64,000 nucleotides of DNA, taken from an uncultured Eubacteriales bacterium. Lineage in GTDB: Bacteria; Bacillota; Clostridia; Oscillospirales; Oscillospiraceae. The translations under genes were made by a program, and so were the position numbers. A model generated the notes under the pieces. The model saw only the letters and a list, made by a program, of their open reading frames with translations. It made no database searches and was not told the origin of the DNA. This document shows, piece after piece, positions 17,301-22,882 of this stretch. Numbering within the stretch: the stretch's first letter is position 1; every line of letters starts with the position of its first letter. Location of the stretch: positions 1-64,000 of the forward strand of contig ONPF01000003.1 of the NCBI GenBank assembly GCA_900319635.1, given 5' to 3'.

Positions 17301-18319
17301 GCGCCCGCAACGAGGAGCACACCACCACCGTCGAGGCTGAGATCGCTTCTGTGACCAACGAGGACAACACCATCACCTTCACTGCCACGGTTGAGCTGGA
17401 AGGCGAGACCTACACCGATGAGAAGACCGCTCCTGTCGGCGCCAACGTCTACGGCAGCACCCTGGTCATCGGCGAGAAGTTCGCCGCCAAGGGCTACCTG
17501 TTCCTGGCTCCCGAGGTTCTGGCCGACACGGACGCTTACGCGACCGTCAACGGCGCCAAGGTCCTGGTGAAGGACGCCGGCAAGCTGAAGGTCAGCGGCA
17601 AGTATGCCTACAGCTTCGACTTCAACCTCGGTCCCAAGATGTTCAACGACGAGATCGTCATCAAGCTCTATAACGGCGAGGATGAAGAGCTCGTGATCCT
17701 GGACAAGGACGGCAACTACCTGCCTGACGGCTTCGTGTTTACCGGCCAGGAGTACATCGACAAGGTGATCGCTGCCAACTCCAACGAGAAGCTGGTCAAC
17801 ACCATGATCGCGCTGAACGACATGGGCCACTACGCTCAGGTGTACTACAAGTACAACACCGAGAATATGGCGGAGCTCCTGGGCGACGTCAGCTCTGTCA
17901 CCGAGGAGGATCTGGCCGCCTATGCCGGCAAGGTCATCACGGCTGACGAGACCGTCATCAAGTACGTTGGCTCCACCATGCTGCTGCAGAACGAGATGAA
18001 GATCCGGCAGTACTTCACCCTGGGCGAGGGCGTTGAGCTGAGTGATCTGACCTTCAAGATCAACGGCAGCAAGGTGACCGCAGTCGAAAAGAACGGCATG
18101 GTTTTCATCGAGAGCAAGAACGTTCCCGCCAAGAACCTGGATGTTGCCTACAAGTTTGTTGTCACCGACAGCACCGGCGCCGTGGTTTACAGCGGCGAGT
18201 ACAGCGCGTTCAGCTACGTTCTCAGCACCTTGAAGAACAGCAGCGATGCTGACCTGGCCAACCTGGTCAAGTCCATGGTGCTGTACAACCAGGCTGCGAA
18301 GATCTATTTTGCCAAGTAA
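11330..18319 (+). CDS. Giant secreted S8 subtilisin-like protease with dockerin-, Big2- and cohesin-like modules
   Basis: 2329 aa, with signal peptide MRRTWKNFLSLLLVFAMILS. In order: acidic linker; I9-type propeptide (about 83-180); S8 catalytic domain with Asp212 (IVDTGLD), His298 (HGSHVAGI) and Ser660 (SGTSMASPQ); a PA-like insert (about 478-577); a beta-sandwich with two EF-hand-like loops, FNGDGVSNGLDAQ and LDGDGNVDTADA (about 829-884, dockerin-like); a Big2 domain (about 1285-1369); a region of unclear fold; an EEPVEEPV linker (about 1656-1683); a cohesin-like beta domain (about 1683-1810); three tandem 75-aa ALGHxW repeats (about 1819-2035); and an unassigned C-terminal domain. No LPxTG or SLH anchor is seen. 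AAGGAGGAAAG precedes the ATG at 11330. It probably degrades extracellular or dietary protein; the architecture resembles lactocepin-type proteases. Confidence 0.93.
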   Translation: MRRTWKNFLSLLLVFAMILSLGATGFALEDENEVTAPAEETTEEPGSTGVELSFEKVDNDIISERLPFAHDPMEEEEPVYADDEYVRVSIVLLGASAIDAGYAPANAGAYRAGLKADQQAMAQKISAEALGGADLDVVWNLTLGANIISANVEYGQIEDIRNVIGVKDVIIETRYYPTEDEVQNITATEMTGATEAWNLGYTGAGSKIAIVDTGLDIDHQSFDEGAFEYAIDELNETRETPVVLMTEDDVAAVWDQLNAASFIGSYDGVYRGAKVPFGVNYVDQDLDITHINDTQGEHGSHVAGIASANKYVPSGDGYAPALEVVKTQGEAPDAQLLIMKVFGKGGGAYDSDYMAAIEDAMTLGCDTVNLSLGSSVAGYTTNNTYLETLDKLTQFGLVWANSAGNNYSWTHFSTGDHYLYADDVNYQTGGSPATYHNTLSVASVDNKGSVGYTLEASDGTQIAYSETSGYGNEPIRNIAGEYTYIMITRAGSEEEDFGALGSEILEGKVAVAWRGGSSFYVKANAAVANGAVATVVANNQAGIINMNLTGYSYTAPAVSITQNDGYLLMNLGEVKEANGVTYIEGTLTIGAELSATNVGTPTSEFQTMSSFSSWGGNGGLTMKPEITAPGGNIWSVWGANNGSSSPTASHTDYEIMSGTSMASPQVAGVTAVLKQYIRETNLMEKFPGLTERAVAQSLLMSTAMPLRESATGNYWSIMKQGAGLVDVNAAITARSLIQIVGLPATAPESAYASIADGKVKVEAGEVYNYVYTAFTVTNFSEEDMSLYLNGDFFTQWIKDESFRTEYTLPVFAHINWTVNGEDYKPADLALDFNGDGVSNGLDAQRLLDWCADDTVEIYNLEYADLDGDGNVDTADAKIAFETLNGAALELAAGETALITAGISYDLGSYDAFNGNYIEGFLFVREGDTNDGALGVTHSIPVFGFNGKFSDATMFDRGSRLEYMYEFGDAEMWAPYMYYADPSQGGLGEDALNVETFLVQYAGDSDAYFFGGNPMIDDESYHPERNALNAGDVLAGVRYTQIRNAGASRFFVTDKYDRTVPGTELVGGPSYAAYYYQNQSTWQQTTTTSGFNYIPRNVKEGDELTAHFQLALEYYVNSDGSVRWEDLGKGSELSIPFVIDNTAPDIVKVYRNTTEEPGEDDFELPVNGTVAQPNDDETPIITDPDPEPTEEPVEEEEAATDTLEIITHDNQYIAAVAVFTDEGELLDAKGAVEDTIRGKEVYYSFDLKEIFGEEEVHPYLLVQVYDYAANLSTYKVNFVDDLETAEVESVTVDPAEAIIIGTGTIRLSADVRPWGIDDAVEWTSSDETVAVVDDKGVVTGVAEGTATITATSLLDPTKSGTCEVTVKFIDKPLSGIVWDENGEVWFADFNLNSLPEYSKLNASNLRLQLSSAAYDENGVLYAADLDSSDLVSTLYTVNTADWSVEPIGASSIGYMDLCQSPSLGSNHMLAVYGPYVVIVNKETGDYDGVFNLASSTGNQPLVGIAYEEQFNHPSYGNTDWVFLLDKAGNIYSTGFLPYGGSYTRFGVSKIGQIGAGVDLDYWQSLYYDGDSLFWSRFNMASNKVEIVMVDHLYTDGSIYTVGGFADGVWPVGGIFENGLNPYFGPVEPNDHSDAVLDPNAEFLVRIPGTGPDAEINEEEPVEEPVVDEEPVEEPVPSEEPVGGGLDFARVQLPGDAEQEKVETEVVVYITADELMYNGKIEINFDPTTVKLIEAIPAAQYTAVLDRTDDLGRYVLAWVDLNGIETDGVILTLKFTTDSVGTVTITTHEENFKDSDVEEANLPREELVFLGSTSIPEDHEHTYELTHWNWAEDFSAAAAVFACPQDGASKSYEAVVTSETTDPTCTEAGKIVYTATVEVDGETYTDVKEVEIEALGHEYGKPTWTWTEDFTATATFACVRGDDEQVVEATVTSETTEPTCEEAGETVYTATVEFEGETYTDTKTAPIEALGHEWGEPTWTWEGYTAATAEFVCARNEEHTTTVEAEIASVTNEDNTITFTATVELEGETYTDEKTAPVGANVYGSTLVIGEKFAAKGYLFLAPEVLADTDAYATVNGAKVLVKDAGKLKVSGKYAYSFDFNLGPKMFNDEIVIKLYNGEDEELVILDKDGNYLPDGFVFTGQEYIDKVIAANSNEKLVNTMIALNDMGHYAQVYYKYNTENMAELLGDVSSVTEEDLAAYAGKVITADETVIKYVGSTMLLQNEMKIRQYFTLGEGVELSDLTFKINGSKVTAVEKNGMVFIESKNVPAKNLDVAYKFVVTDSTGAVVYSGEYSAFSYVLSTLKNSSDADLANLVKSMVLYNQAAKIYFAK

Positions 18320-18334
18320 GAGAGGAATTCTGGC

Positions 18335-18688
18335 ATGAAACGCAGGAATCTTTGGATCCTGCTGGCAGCCCTGGCAGTGGTGGGCATCGTGGTGCTCGCC
18401 CTGCTGGGACTCCTGGGCGGGAAAGAAGACGCGAAACCCGTTGATGGGGATACGAAAGAGGAAGCGGAAACGGTTGACGTTACCGCTACACCGGAACCCA
18501 CACCTGTGGATCCGGAGCTTCCGATGGACGAATCTCCGCTGGCACCGGTCGAGGAGGGCTCTGAGGAAGAGTCCGGCGAGAACGGCGACCAAGGGGAGGA
18601 GCCCGTTCCCGGCAACGAGGATCCGGCGGAAACGACGAATCCCGAGGAAGATTCCCGGGATGAGGATGAGCTTCCGATTCTTCCCTGA
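18335..18688 (+). CDS. Membrane-anchored acidic protein with C-terminal DELPILP tail
   Basis: 117 aa: basic N-terminus MKRRN, one membrane helix (about residues 6-28, WILLAALAVVGIVVLALLGL), then an acidic, Pro/Glu/Thr-rich unstructured tail ending in EDELPILP. By the positive-inside rule the tail faces outward. It starts 15 nt after the subtilase stop, with AGAGGAA upstream, so it is translated from the same transcript. The last residues match those of the 39-aa and 73-aa proteins downstream (DELPIMP, DELPIMTP), and its N-terminal third resembles that of the 73-aa protein. I do not recognise a described family. It may be an accessory or substrate of the protease. Confidence 0.8.
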   Translation: MKRRNLWILLAALAVVGIVVLALLGLLGGKEDAKPVDGDTKEEAETVDVTATPEPTPVDPELPMDESPLAPVEEGSEEESGENGDQGEEPVPGNEDPAETTNPEEDSRDEDELPILP

Positions 18689-18727
18689 CCCGGCACGGTT
18701 CAAACCCTCAGCAGACAAATTAGCAGG

Positions 18728-18760
18728 AACCTTCCGGCTGCAAAGCCGGGAGGTTTTCTG
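18728..18760 (+). terminator. Terminator of the protease transcription unit
   Basis: A 12-bp stem with one G-U pair (18728-18739 with 18744-18755, GCAA loop) is followed by TTCTG. It separates the protease unit from the small-peptide unit. Confidence 0.65.
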
Positions 18761-18839
18761 CGAAAAAAAGAATTTTCGTTGTCATAAAAAAGTTTACATA
18801 AAAAATACAAGAAATGAAAGAAATGTCATCTTCTTGTAC

Positions 18840-18868
18840 TTGACAAGGAAAACAAACTGGTGTATATT
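18840..18868 (+). promoter_or_regulatory. Strong promoter of the small-peptide unit
   Basis: TTGACA (18840-18845), 17 bp, TATATT (18863-18868), in an AT-rich stretch that contrasts with the surrounding GC-rich DNA. The expected leader is about 110 nt. Confidence 0.85.
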
Positions 18869-18922
18869 TCAACATGTAGCATAGCTTGTATCGTTATGTC
18901 TACCGTAAAAGTTAGGAGTTTT

Positions 18923-18958
18923 CGCTTCGCTCTCCCTTCCGGAACGTGAGGCGAAGCG
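18923..18958 (+). other. Hairpin in the leader of the 39-aa peptide mRNA
   Basis: CGCTTCGC (18923-18930) pairs perfectly with GCGAAGCG (18951-18958); the 20-nt loop contains a smaller TTCCGGAA palindrome. It lies between the promoter and the GGAGGA ribosome site and has no T-run. It is more likely a stabilising or regulatory 5' structure than a terminator. Confidence 0.6.
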
Positions 18959-18987
18959 TATTTGGCAGGAAAGTGGAGGAACGCAAA

Positions 18988-19107
18988 ATGAAGAAGACTT
19001 ACGAGATCCCTGAGCTGAAGATCGCTCTTCTCGCGAAGACCGACATCATCGTCACCAGCGACAATGCCCCCGGCGGAGACGATGACGAGCTCCCCATCAT
19101 GCCCTGA
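18988..19107 (+). CDS. 39-aa leaderless peptide with C-terminal DELPIMP tail
   Basis: The peptide begins MKKTYEIPELKIALLAKTD, continues IIVTSDNAPGG and ends DDDELPIMP. It has no signal peptide and no membrane helix. A GTGGAGGAA ribosome site is well placed, a near-consensus promoter lies 120 bp upstream, and codon use is that of well-expressed genes, so it is very likely real. It lacks the Cys/Ser/Thr-rich core expected of a lanthipeptide, and no maturation enzyme is adjacent. The C-terminal motif is shared with the proteins on either side, which suggests a common recognition or processing step. Function unknown. Confidence 0.8.
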   Translation: MKKTYEIPELKIALLAKTDIIVTSDNAPGGDDDELPIMP

Positions 19108-19109
19108 GC

Positions 19110-19331
19110 GTGAAGAAGTATCGCTGGCTTCTGCTGGCTCTCATTGCAGTAGTGGCGATCATTCTTATGATCGCCCTGCTGGGAGGGCCGAACGAAGAAA
19201 AAAGTGACAAGAGCGACAGCTATTCGGTTGACGCCGAAGAGCTGAAGGAAGAGAACGAATATGTCCCCAACATCGATCCTAACACGGGAATGGAGTTGGA
19301 GGAAGATGAGCTGCCTATTATGACGCCCTGA
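19110..19331 (+). CDS. Membrane-anchored protein with C-terminal DELPIMTP tail
   Basis: 73 aa from a GTG start 2 nt after the stop of the 39-aa peptide. There is no ribosome site of its own, so translation is probably coupled. A basic N-terminus (KKYR) leads into one membrane helix (WLLLALIAVVAIILMIALLGG) and an acidic tail ending LEEDELPIMTP. It is a shorter paralogue of the 117-aa protein at 18335-18688: the anchor has the same spacing and the tail end is the same. Predicted topology is N-in, tail outside. No known family recognised. Confidence 0.8.
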   Translation: MKKYRWLLLALIAVVAIILMIALLGGPNEEKSDKSDSYSVDAEELKEENEYVPNIDPNTGMELEEDELPIMTP

Positions 19332-19394
19332 GCGTGTCAGGGAACACGGCAGTCTGGTTTTTGCGCCTTAAATTTGAATGTAATTATTTGTATG

Positions 19395-19422
19395 AGCCGC
19401 CCGGTTTCCGGGCGGCTTTTTT
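19395..19422 (+). terminator. Terminator of the small-peptide unit
   Basis: A perfect 10-bp stem AGCCGCCCGG/CCGGGCGGCT with TTT loop is followed by a T-run. Confidence 0.95.
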
Positions 19423-19442
19423 GATCTTGTTTTTTGGAATCC

Positions 19443-19471
19443 TTGATTTCCGTATAGGGATGCTATATACT
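19443..19471 (+). promoter_or_regulatory. Promoter of the hydroxyacid dehydrogenase gene
   Basis: TTGATT (19443-19448), 17 bp, TATACT (19466-19471), 45 bp before the ATG. Confidence 0.75.
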
Positions 19472-19515
19472 AAAACTATAGAAGAGTAAAGAAATAACGA
19501 AGGGAGCTTGTTCAT

Positions 19516-20475
19516 ATGAAAACTGTTCTTGTGAATCTGACGCTGGAGGAGCGGCATAAGAGAAGACTGGAGGCGGCTGCACCGGATTGCCGTTTTGTTT
19601 ATGCGCCGGACGGCGTTTTGACCAAGGAACTGGCACAGCAGGCGGAGATCATCGTGGGCTTTCCTCCGGCGAGCTGGATCGCCGGTTCGACCCGACTGGA
19701 GTGGCTGCAGCTCATGTCCGCAGGAGCGGACGCCTATCTGAAGCCCGGTATCCTTGCTCCGGGCGTCAAACTGACCAACGCCACCGGCGCCTATGGAAAA
19801 GCGGTCTCCGAGCACGGCCTTGCCATGACCATGACGCTGATGAAGAAGCTGCATACCTATCGGGACTATCAGCAGCAGCATGTGTGGAAGGACGCCGGCC
19901 CCGTCACCTCTCTGACCGAGGCTACAGTGCTGGTGGTCGGGCTGGGGGACATCGGCCAGTCCTATGCCCGCATGGTCAAGGCCCTGGGTGCGCCGCGAGT
20001 GATCGGCGTGAAGCGCCGCCCGGGAGACTGCCCCGCCTGTGTGGACGAGCTCTGCCTTACGGCTGATCTGGATCGGGTACTGCCCGAGGCGGATGTGATC
20101 TTCTCTGTTTTGCCCGGTACGGCGGACACCATCCACTTTTACACCCGGGAGCGTTTTGCCTTAATGAAGCCCGGCGCCATTTTCGTCAACTGCGGGCGGG
20201 GAAGTGCCGTGGAGACCCAGGTACTGCTGGACGCCCTGCGGCAGGGGCAGATCCGCGCGGCCGGCATCGACGTGGCCGAGCAGGAGCCCATCCCGGCGGA
20301 GAGCCCGCTGTGGGATCAGGAAAACCTGCTGATCACCTCCCACGTGGCGGGGAACTTCCATCTGACGGACATTCTGGAGCAGGTGGTGAACATCACGGAA
20401 AAGAATCTGCGTGCTTACTTTGCCGGAGAGCCCCTGCAGAATGTGGTGGATTTCACAACAGGCTACAAGAAATAA
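19516..20475 (+). CDS. D-2-hydroxyacid dehydrogenase family protein
   Basis: This 319-aa NAD(P)-dependent oxidoreductase interconverts a 2-oxoacid and a D-2-hydroxyacid. The Rossmann motif is VVGLGDIGQSYA (about residue 138). The catalytic triad is visible: Arg in NCGRGSAVE, Glu in AEQEPIP, and His in ITSHVAGN. The N-terminal substrate domain has LQLMSAGAD in place of the more common SAGVD. It resembles the glyoxylate/hydroxypyruvate-reductase-like branch; the substrate cannot be assigned. AGGGAG precedes the ATG. It has its own promoter and is followed by nrdR with a separate promoter. Confidence 0.88.
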   Translation: MKTVLVNLTLEERHKRRLEAAAPDCRFVYAPDGVLTKELAQQAEIIVGFPPASWIAGSTRLEWLQLMSAGADAYLKPGILAPGVKLTNATGAYGKAVSEHGLAMTMTLMKKLHTYRDYQQQHVWKDAGPVTSLTEATVLVVGLGDIGQSYARMVKALGAPRVIGVKRRPGDCPACVDELCLTADLDRVLPEADVIFSVLPGTADTIHFYTRERFALMKPGAIFVNCGRGSAVETQVLLDALRQGQIRAAGIDVAEQEPIPAESPLWDQENLLITSHVAGNFHLTDILEQVVNITEKNLRAYFAGEPLQNVVDFTTGYKK

Positions 20476-20482
20476 AAAAGCG

Positions 20483-20511
20483 TGGAAAAACCCCGGATCT
20501 TGTGTTATAAT
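20483..20511 (+). promoter_or_regulatory. Extended -10 promoter of nrdR
   Basis: TATAAT (20506-20511) is preceded by the TGn extension (20503-20505); the -35 element TGGAAA is weak. Confidence 0.65.
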
Positions 20512-20556
20512 AATTCAGATTTCCGCATAGATAGAATGGGATAGGAGAGATCAGAC

Positions 20557-21015
20557 ATGAAGTGCCCGTTTTGCGCCTATACAGAGAGTAAGGTTATCGA
20601 TTCCCGCCCCGCCGAGGAGGGGGCGACCATCCGCCGCCGGCGGGAGTGCCTGGCCTGCCAGAAGCGGTTTACCACCTATGAGATCATCGAGCGGCTGCCG
20701 CTGGTAGTCGTGAAGCGGGACGGCAGCCGCCAGTCCTTTGACAAGGTCAAGCTCATCAACGGCATGGTGCGCGCCTGTGAAAAGCGCCCCGTCTCCCTCC
20801 AGACCCTGGAGCAGATCGCGGACGACATCGAGCAGGAGCTGCAGAGCAATCTGGAGCGGGAGATCAGCACCGTCGCCATTGGCGAGATGGTGATGAGCCG
20901 CCTGAAGGATGTGGACGAGGTGGCCTACGTGCGCTTTGCCTCCGTCTACCGCAGCTTCAAGGACATCAACACCTTCATGGAGGAGCTCTCCAAGCTGCTC
21001 ACCGAAAAGCAGTAA
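20557..21015 (+). CDS. nrdR: Transcriptional repressor NrdR
   Basis: 152 aa, the standard length. NrdR represses ribonucleotide reductase genes according to bound ATP/dATP. The N-terminal zinc ribbon has Cys pairs CPFC and CLAC, with the family signature [10 protein letters not shown] between them and KRFTTYE after. The ATP-cone follows ([16 protein letters not shown] through [15 protein letters not shown]). AGGAGAG lies upstream of the ATG. No ribonucleotide reductase gene is in the window, so it acts in trans. Confidence 0.97.
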   Translation: MKCPFCAYTESKVIDSRPAEEGATIRRRRECLACQKRFTTYEIIERLPLVVVKRDGSRQSFDKVKLINGMVRACEKRPVSLQTLEQIADDIEQELQSNLEREISTVAIGEMVMSRLKDVDEVAYVRFASVYRSFKDINTFMEELSKLLTEKQ

Positions 21016-21021
21016 GACCGC

Positions 21022-21399
21022 TCAGAAGATCGTGCGGATGCTGGGGTGCTCCATGTCTCCCAGCGCCTCCAGGTGATAGCGCAGCAGCGTCAGTGCGGCC
21101 GGCCAGGCCGGATCCTCCTGCCGCAGCAGCTGTTCCAGAGAGGCAAAGGCGTCCTGCAGGGCGTCCAGATCCGGGTGACGGAAAAAAGCCTGGGCATAGC
21201 TGCGGTGCTTGTCCCACAGGCTGTGCGCGCTGTCCAGCGCCCGGAGCGCCGCCTTATAGTCGCCCGCTCGGGCGGCCTGCTCCGTTTGGTCGAGACCGTG
21301 TTCCACGCCTTCGATCAAGCTGTCGGTATACTGCAGATGCAGCACTGTGCCAAGGATCAGCAGGAGCAGGAGCCCTGCGGCAATCGCTTCCCGCCTCAT
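21022..21399 (-). CDS. DUF4363 family protein
   Basis: A 125-aa protein with an N-terminal membrane helix (IAAGLLLLLILGTVLHLQY) and a helical remainder of TPR-like character. Its position directly after a DUF421 membrane protein, with a 4-bp ATGA overlap, is the usual setting of DUF4363 proteins in Clostridia, often sporulation-associated. The function is unknown; it probably forms a membrane complex with its partner. It converges with nrdR, 6 nt apart, with no clear terminator between. Confidence 0.75.
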   Translation of the reverse strand: MRREAIAAGLLLLLILGTVLHLQYTDSLIEGVEHGLDQTEQAARAGDYKAALRALDSAHSLWDKHRSYAQAFFRHPDLDALQDAFASLEQLLRQEDPAWPAALTLLRYHLEALGDMEHPSIRTIF

Positions 21400-22076
21400 G
21401 GCTGTGCCTCCTTTGCGGCGTAGTAGACCTGCCCGGAGGCGGTGGCGGTCATCAGATACACCTGCTTCGGAGAGCTTGCGCCTTTTTCCTTGAGCTGCCT
21501 GTCCAGCCAGCGGCGGTCAAAGCCCAGGTGCTTGAGATTGGCCTCCAGCACCCGCCCGTCGCTGATGACGATGCTGGGGTAGCCGCCCTCGCCGGCGTCC
21601 AGCTTGAGCTGAGCCGCGGTGGCGGGGCGCTCCGCCGGAAAGAGGATCGCGTTGAGCCTGCCGTTGGTTTCCAGCACGGCGAATTCGATCTGGCTCAGAT
21701 CGGTGATGCCCTGGGCGCGCAGCTCCTGCATCAGCTCGTCCGGCGTAAAGCGGTTTTTGAGCATTTCCTGCTGCAAAATCTCACCGCGGACGATCAGCAG
21801 GCTGGGCTTGCCGAAGATCAGACTGCGCAGGCGGATGTTCCGCAGGCTGAAGCCGGCGATCAGCAGCTCGCAGCAGAAGAGCACCAGAATGGGGATCAAG
21901 CCGTTCAGCAGCGGGATTCCCATGTCCTGCAGCGGATGGGCGGCCAGATCCGCGATCAGCGCCGCCAGCACGAATTCCGAGAGCTCCATCTCGCCCAGCT
22001 GCCGCTTGCCCAGCAGGCGCATGATCAGCAGCAGGGTAAAGTAGATAATCAGCGTTCGCAGTAAAACAATGGCCAA
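21396..22076 (-). CDS. DUF421 (YetF-like) membrane protein
   Basis: 226 aa from TTG 22076. Two or three N-terminal membrane helices are followed by a cytoplasmic alpha/beta domain with the DUF421 hallmarks MRLLGKRQLGEMEL, PSLLIVRGEI and LRAQGITDLSQIEFAVLETNG. B. subtilis YetF/YdfS relatives sit in spore or vegetative membranes; the biochemical role is unsettled. TTG is chosen because AAAGGAGGG stands 7 nt upstream; the longer frame from ATG 22151 would overlap the divergent gene's start. It forms an operon with DUF4363. Confidence 0.85.
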   Translation of the reverse strand: MAIVLLRTLIIYFTLLLIMRLLGKRQLGEMELSEFVLAALIADLAAHPLQDMGIPLLNGLIPILVLFCCELLIAGFSLRNIRLRSLIFGKPSLLIVRGEILQQEMLKNRFTPDELMQELRAQGITDLSQIEFAVLETNGRLNAILFPAERPATAAQLKLDAGEGGYPSIVISDGRVLEANLKHLGFDRRWLDRQLKEKGASSPKQVYLMTATASGQVYYAAKEAQP

Positions 22077-22137
22077 GGGGATCCCTCCTTTCAGCCTATT
22101 ATGCCCGATTTTCGGGGGAATTATCGAGGTATACAAG

Positions 22138-22836
22138 ATGAAAACGATCATTCGCAGCCGGGAGGACTGCTGCCGGGAGGCCGCGCAGCAGATCTGCCGG
22201 CTGCTGGAAAAGAAGCCGGACGCCGTGCTGGCGCTGGCTGCCGGGCGGACGGTGGCGCCGCTCTATGAGGAGCTTGCGCGTCTGTGCGACGCGGGAGAGC
22301 TGAGTATGAAGCAGGCGCGCGTATTTGCCGTCACGGAGTTTGAAGGCGTGCCCGAGGAGCAGAGCTGCCGCCATATGCTGGAGCAGGCGCTGCTTTCCAG
22401 GACCGATCTGGCTCCGGAAAACTGCCATTTTCTCTCCGCTGAGACGGCGGAGCGCTACGAGGACGACATTCAGGCCGTCGGCGGCTTGGATCTGGCTGTC
22501 TTGGGGCTGGGGGACAACGCCCATGTGGGCTATAACGAGCCCGCCACGCCCTATGATTCCCGCACCCACCGGCAGAAGCTCACCGACAGCACCCGCCGCC
22601 AGCTGGCAGATCAGTTTGGCGGGGCGGAGCGGGTTCCCGCCTATGCCTGGACCATGGGCATCAAGACCCTGGTGGAGGCCCGGCAGATCCTGGTGCTGGC
22701 CTTCGGCGAGGAGAAGGCGAAGCCCGCCTTCCAGATGCTCTATGCCCGGGACGACAGCTTTGTGCCCGCCGCCTTCCTGCAGCTCCCGCCGGAGGTGACG
22801 GTGCTGCTGGACGAGGCTGCCGCCGCAAAGATTTGA
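22138..22836 (+). CDS. Glucosamine-6-phosphate deaminase-like protein (altered active site)
   Basis: 232 aa with the NagB/6-phosphogluconolactonase fold. LAAGRTVAPLYEEL binds phosphate, and LGLGDNAHVGYNEPATPYDSRT keeps the active-site His and Glu and the SRT substrate segment. The usual FNMDEY motif reads FAVTEF, so the Asp equivalent to E. coli Asp72, the proposed proton-transfer residue, is Thr. It may be a deaminase with shifted chemistry or a related isomerase/lactonase. It starts a probable operon with glmM and a GlmU-like acetyltransferase, consistent with amino-sugar phosphate metabolism. The start ATG is preceded by a weak GAGGT ribosome site. Confidence 0.78.
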   Translation: MKTIIRSREDCCREAAQQICRLLEKKPDAVLALAAGRTVAPLYEELARLCDAGELSMKQARVFAVTEFEGVPEEQSCRHMLEQALLSRTDLAPENCHFLSAETAERYEDDIQAVGGLDLAVLGLGDNAHVGYNEPATPYDSRTHRQKLTDSTRRQLADQFGGAERVPAYAWTMGIKTLVEARQILVLAFGEEKAKPAFQMLYARDDSFVPAAFLQLPPEVTVLLDEAAAAKI

Positions 22837-22882
22837 ATTGCTTCATCCGGCAAAGACCGGAATGATCATAAGGAGGAAAAGC

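Noticed and set aside
11606..18718. Very long antisense reading frame (2370 codons, minus strand) opposite the subtilase gene
   Set aside because: It arises from the strongly biased, GC-rich codon use of the real gene. Its translation is low-complexity (G/V/D/H/Q-rich) with no domains, and the plus strand encodes an intact catalytic triad and signal peptide.
18988..19107. Lanthipeptide or other classical RiPP precursor
   Set aside because: There is no Cys, no Ser/Thr-rich core and no modification enzyme or dedicated exporter in the neighbourhood; only the shared C-terminal motif is supported.
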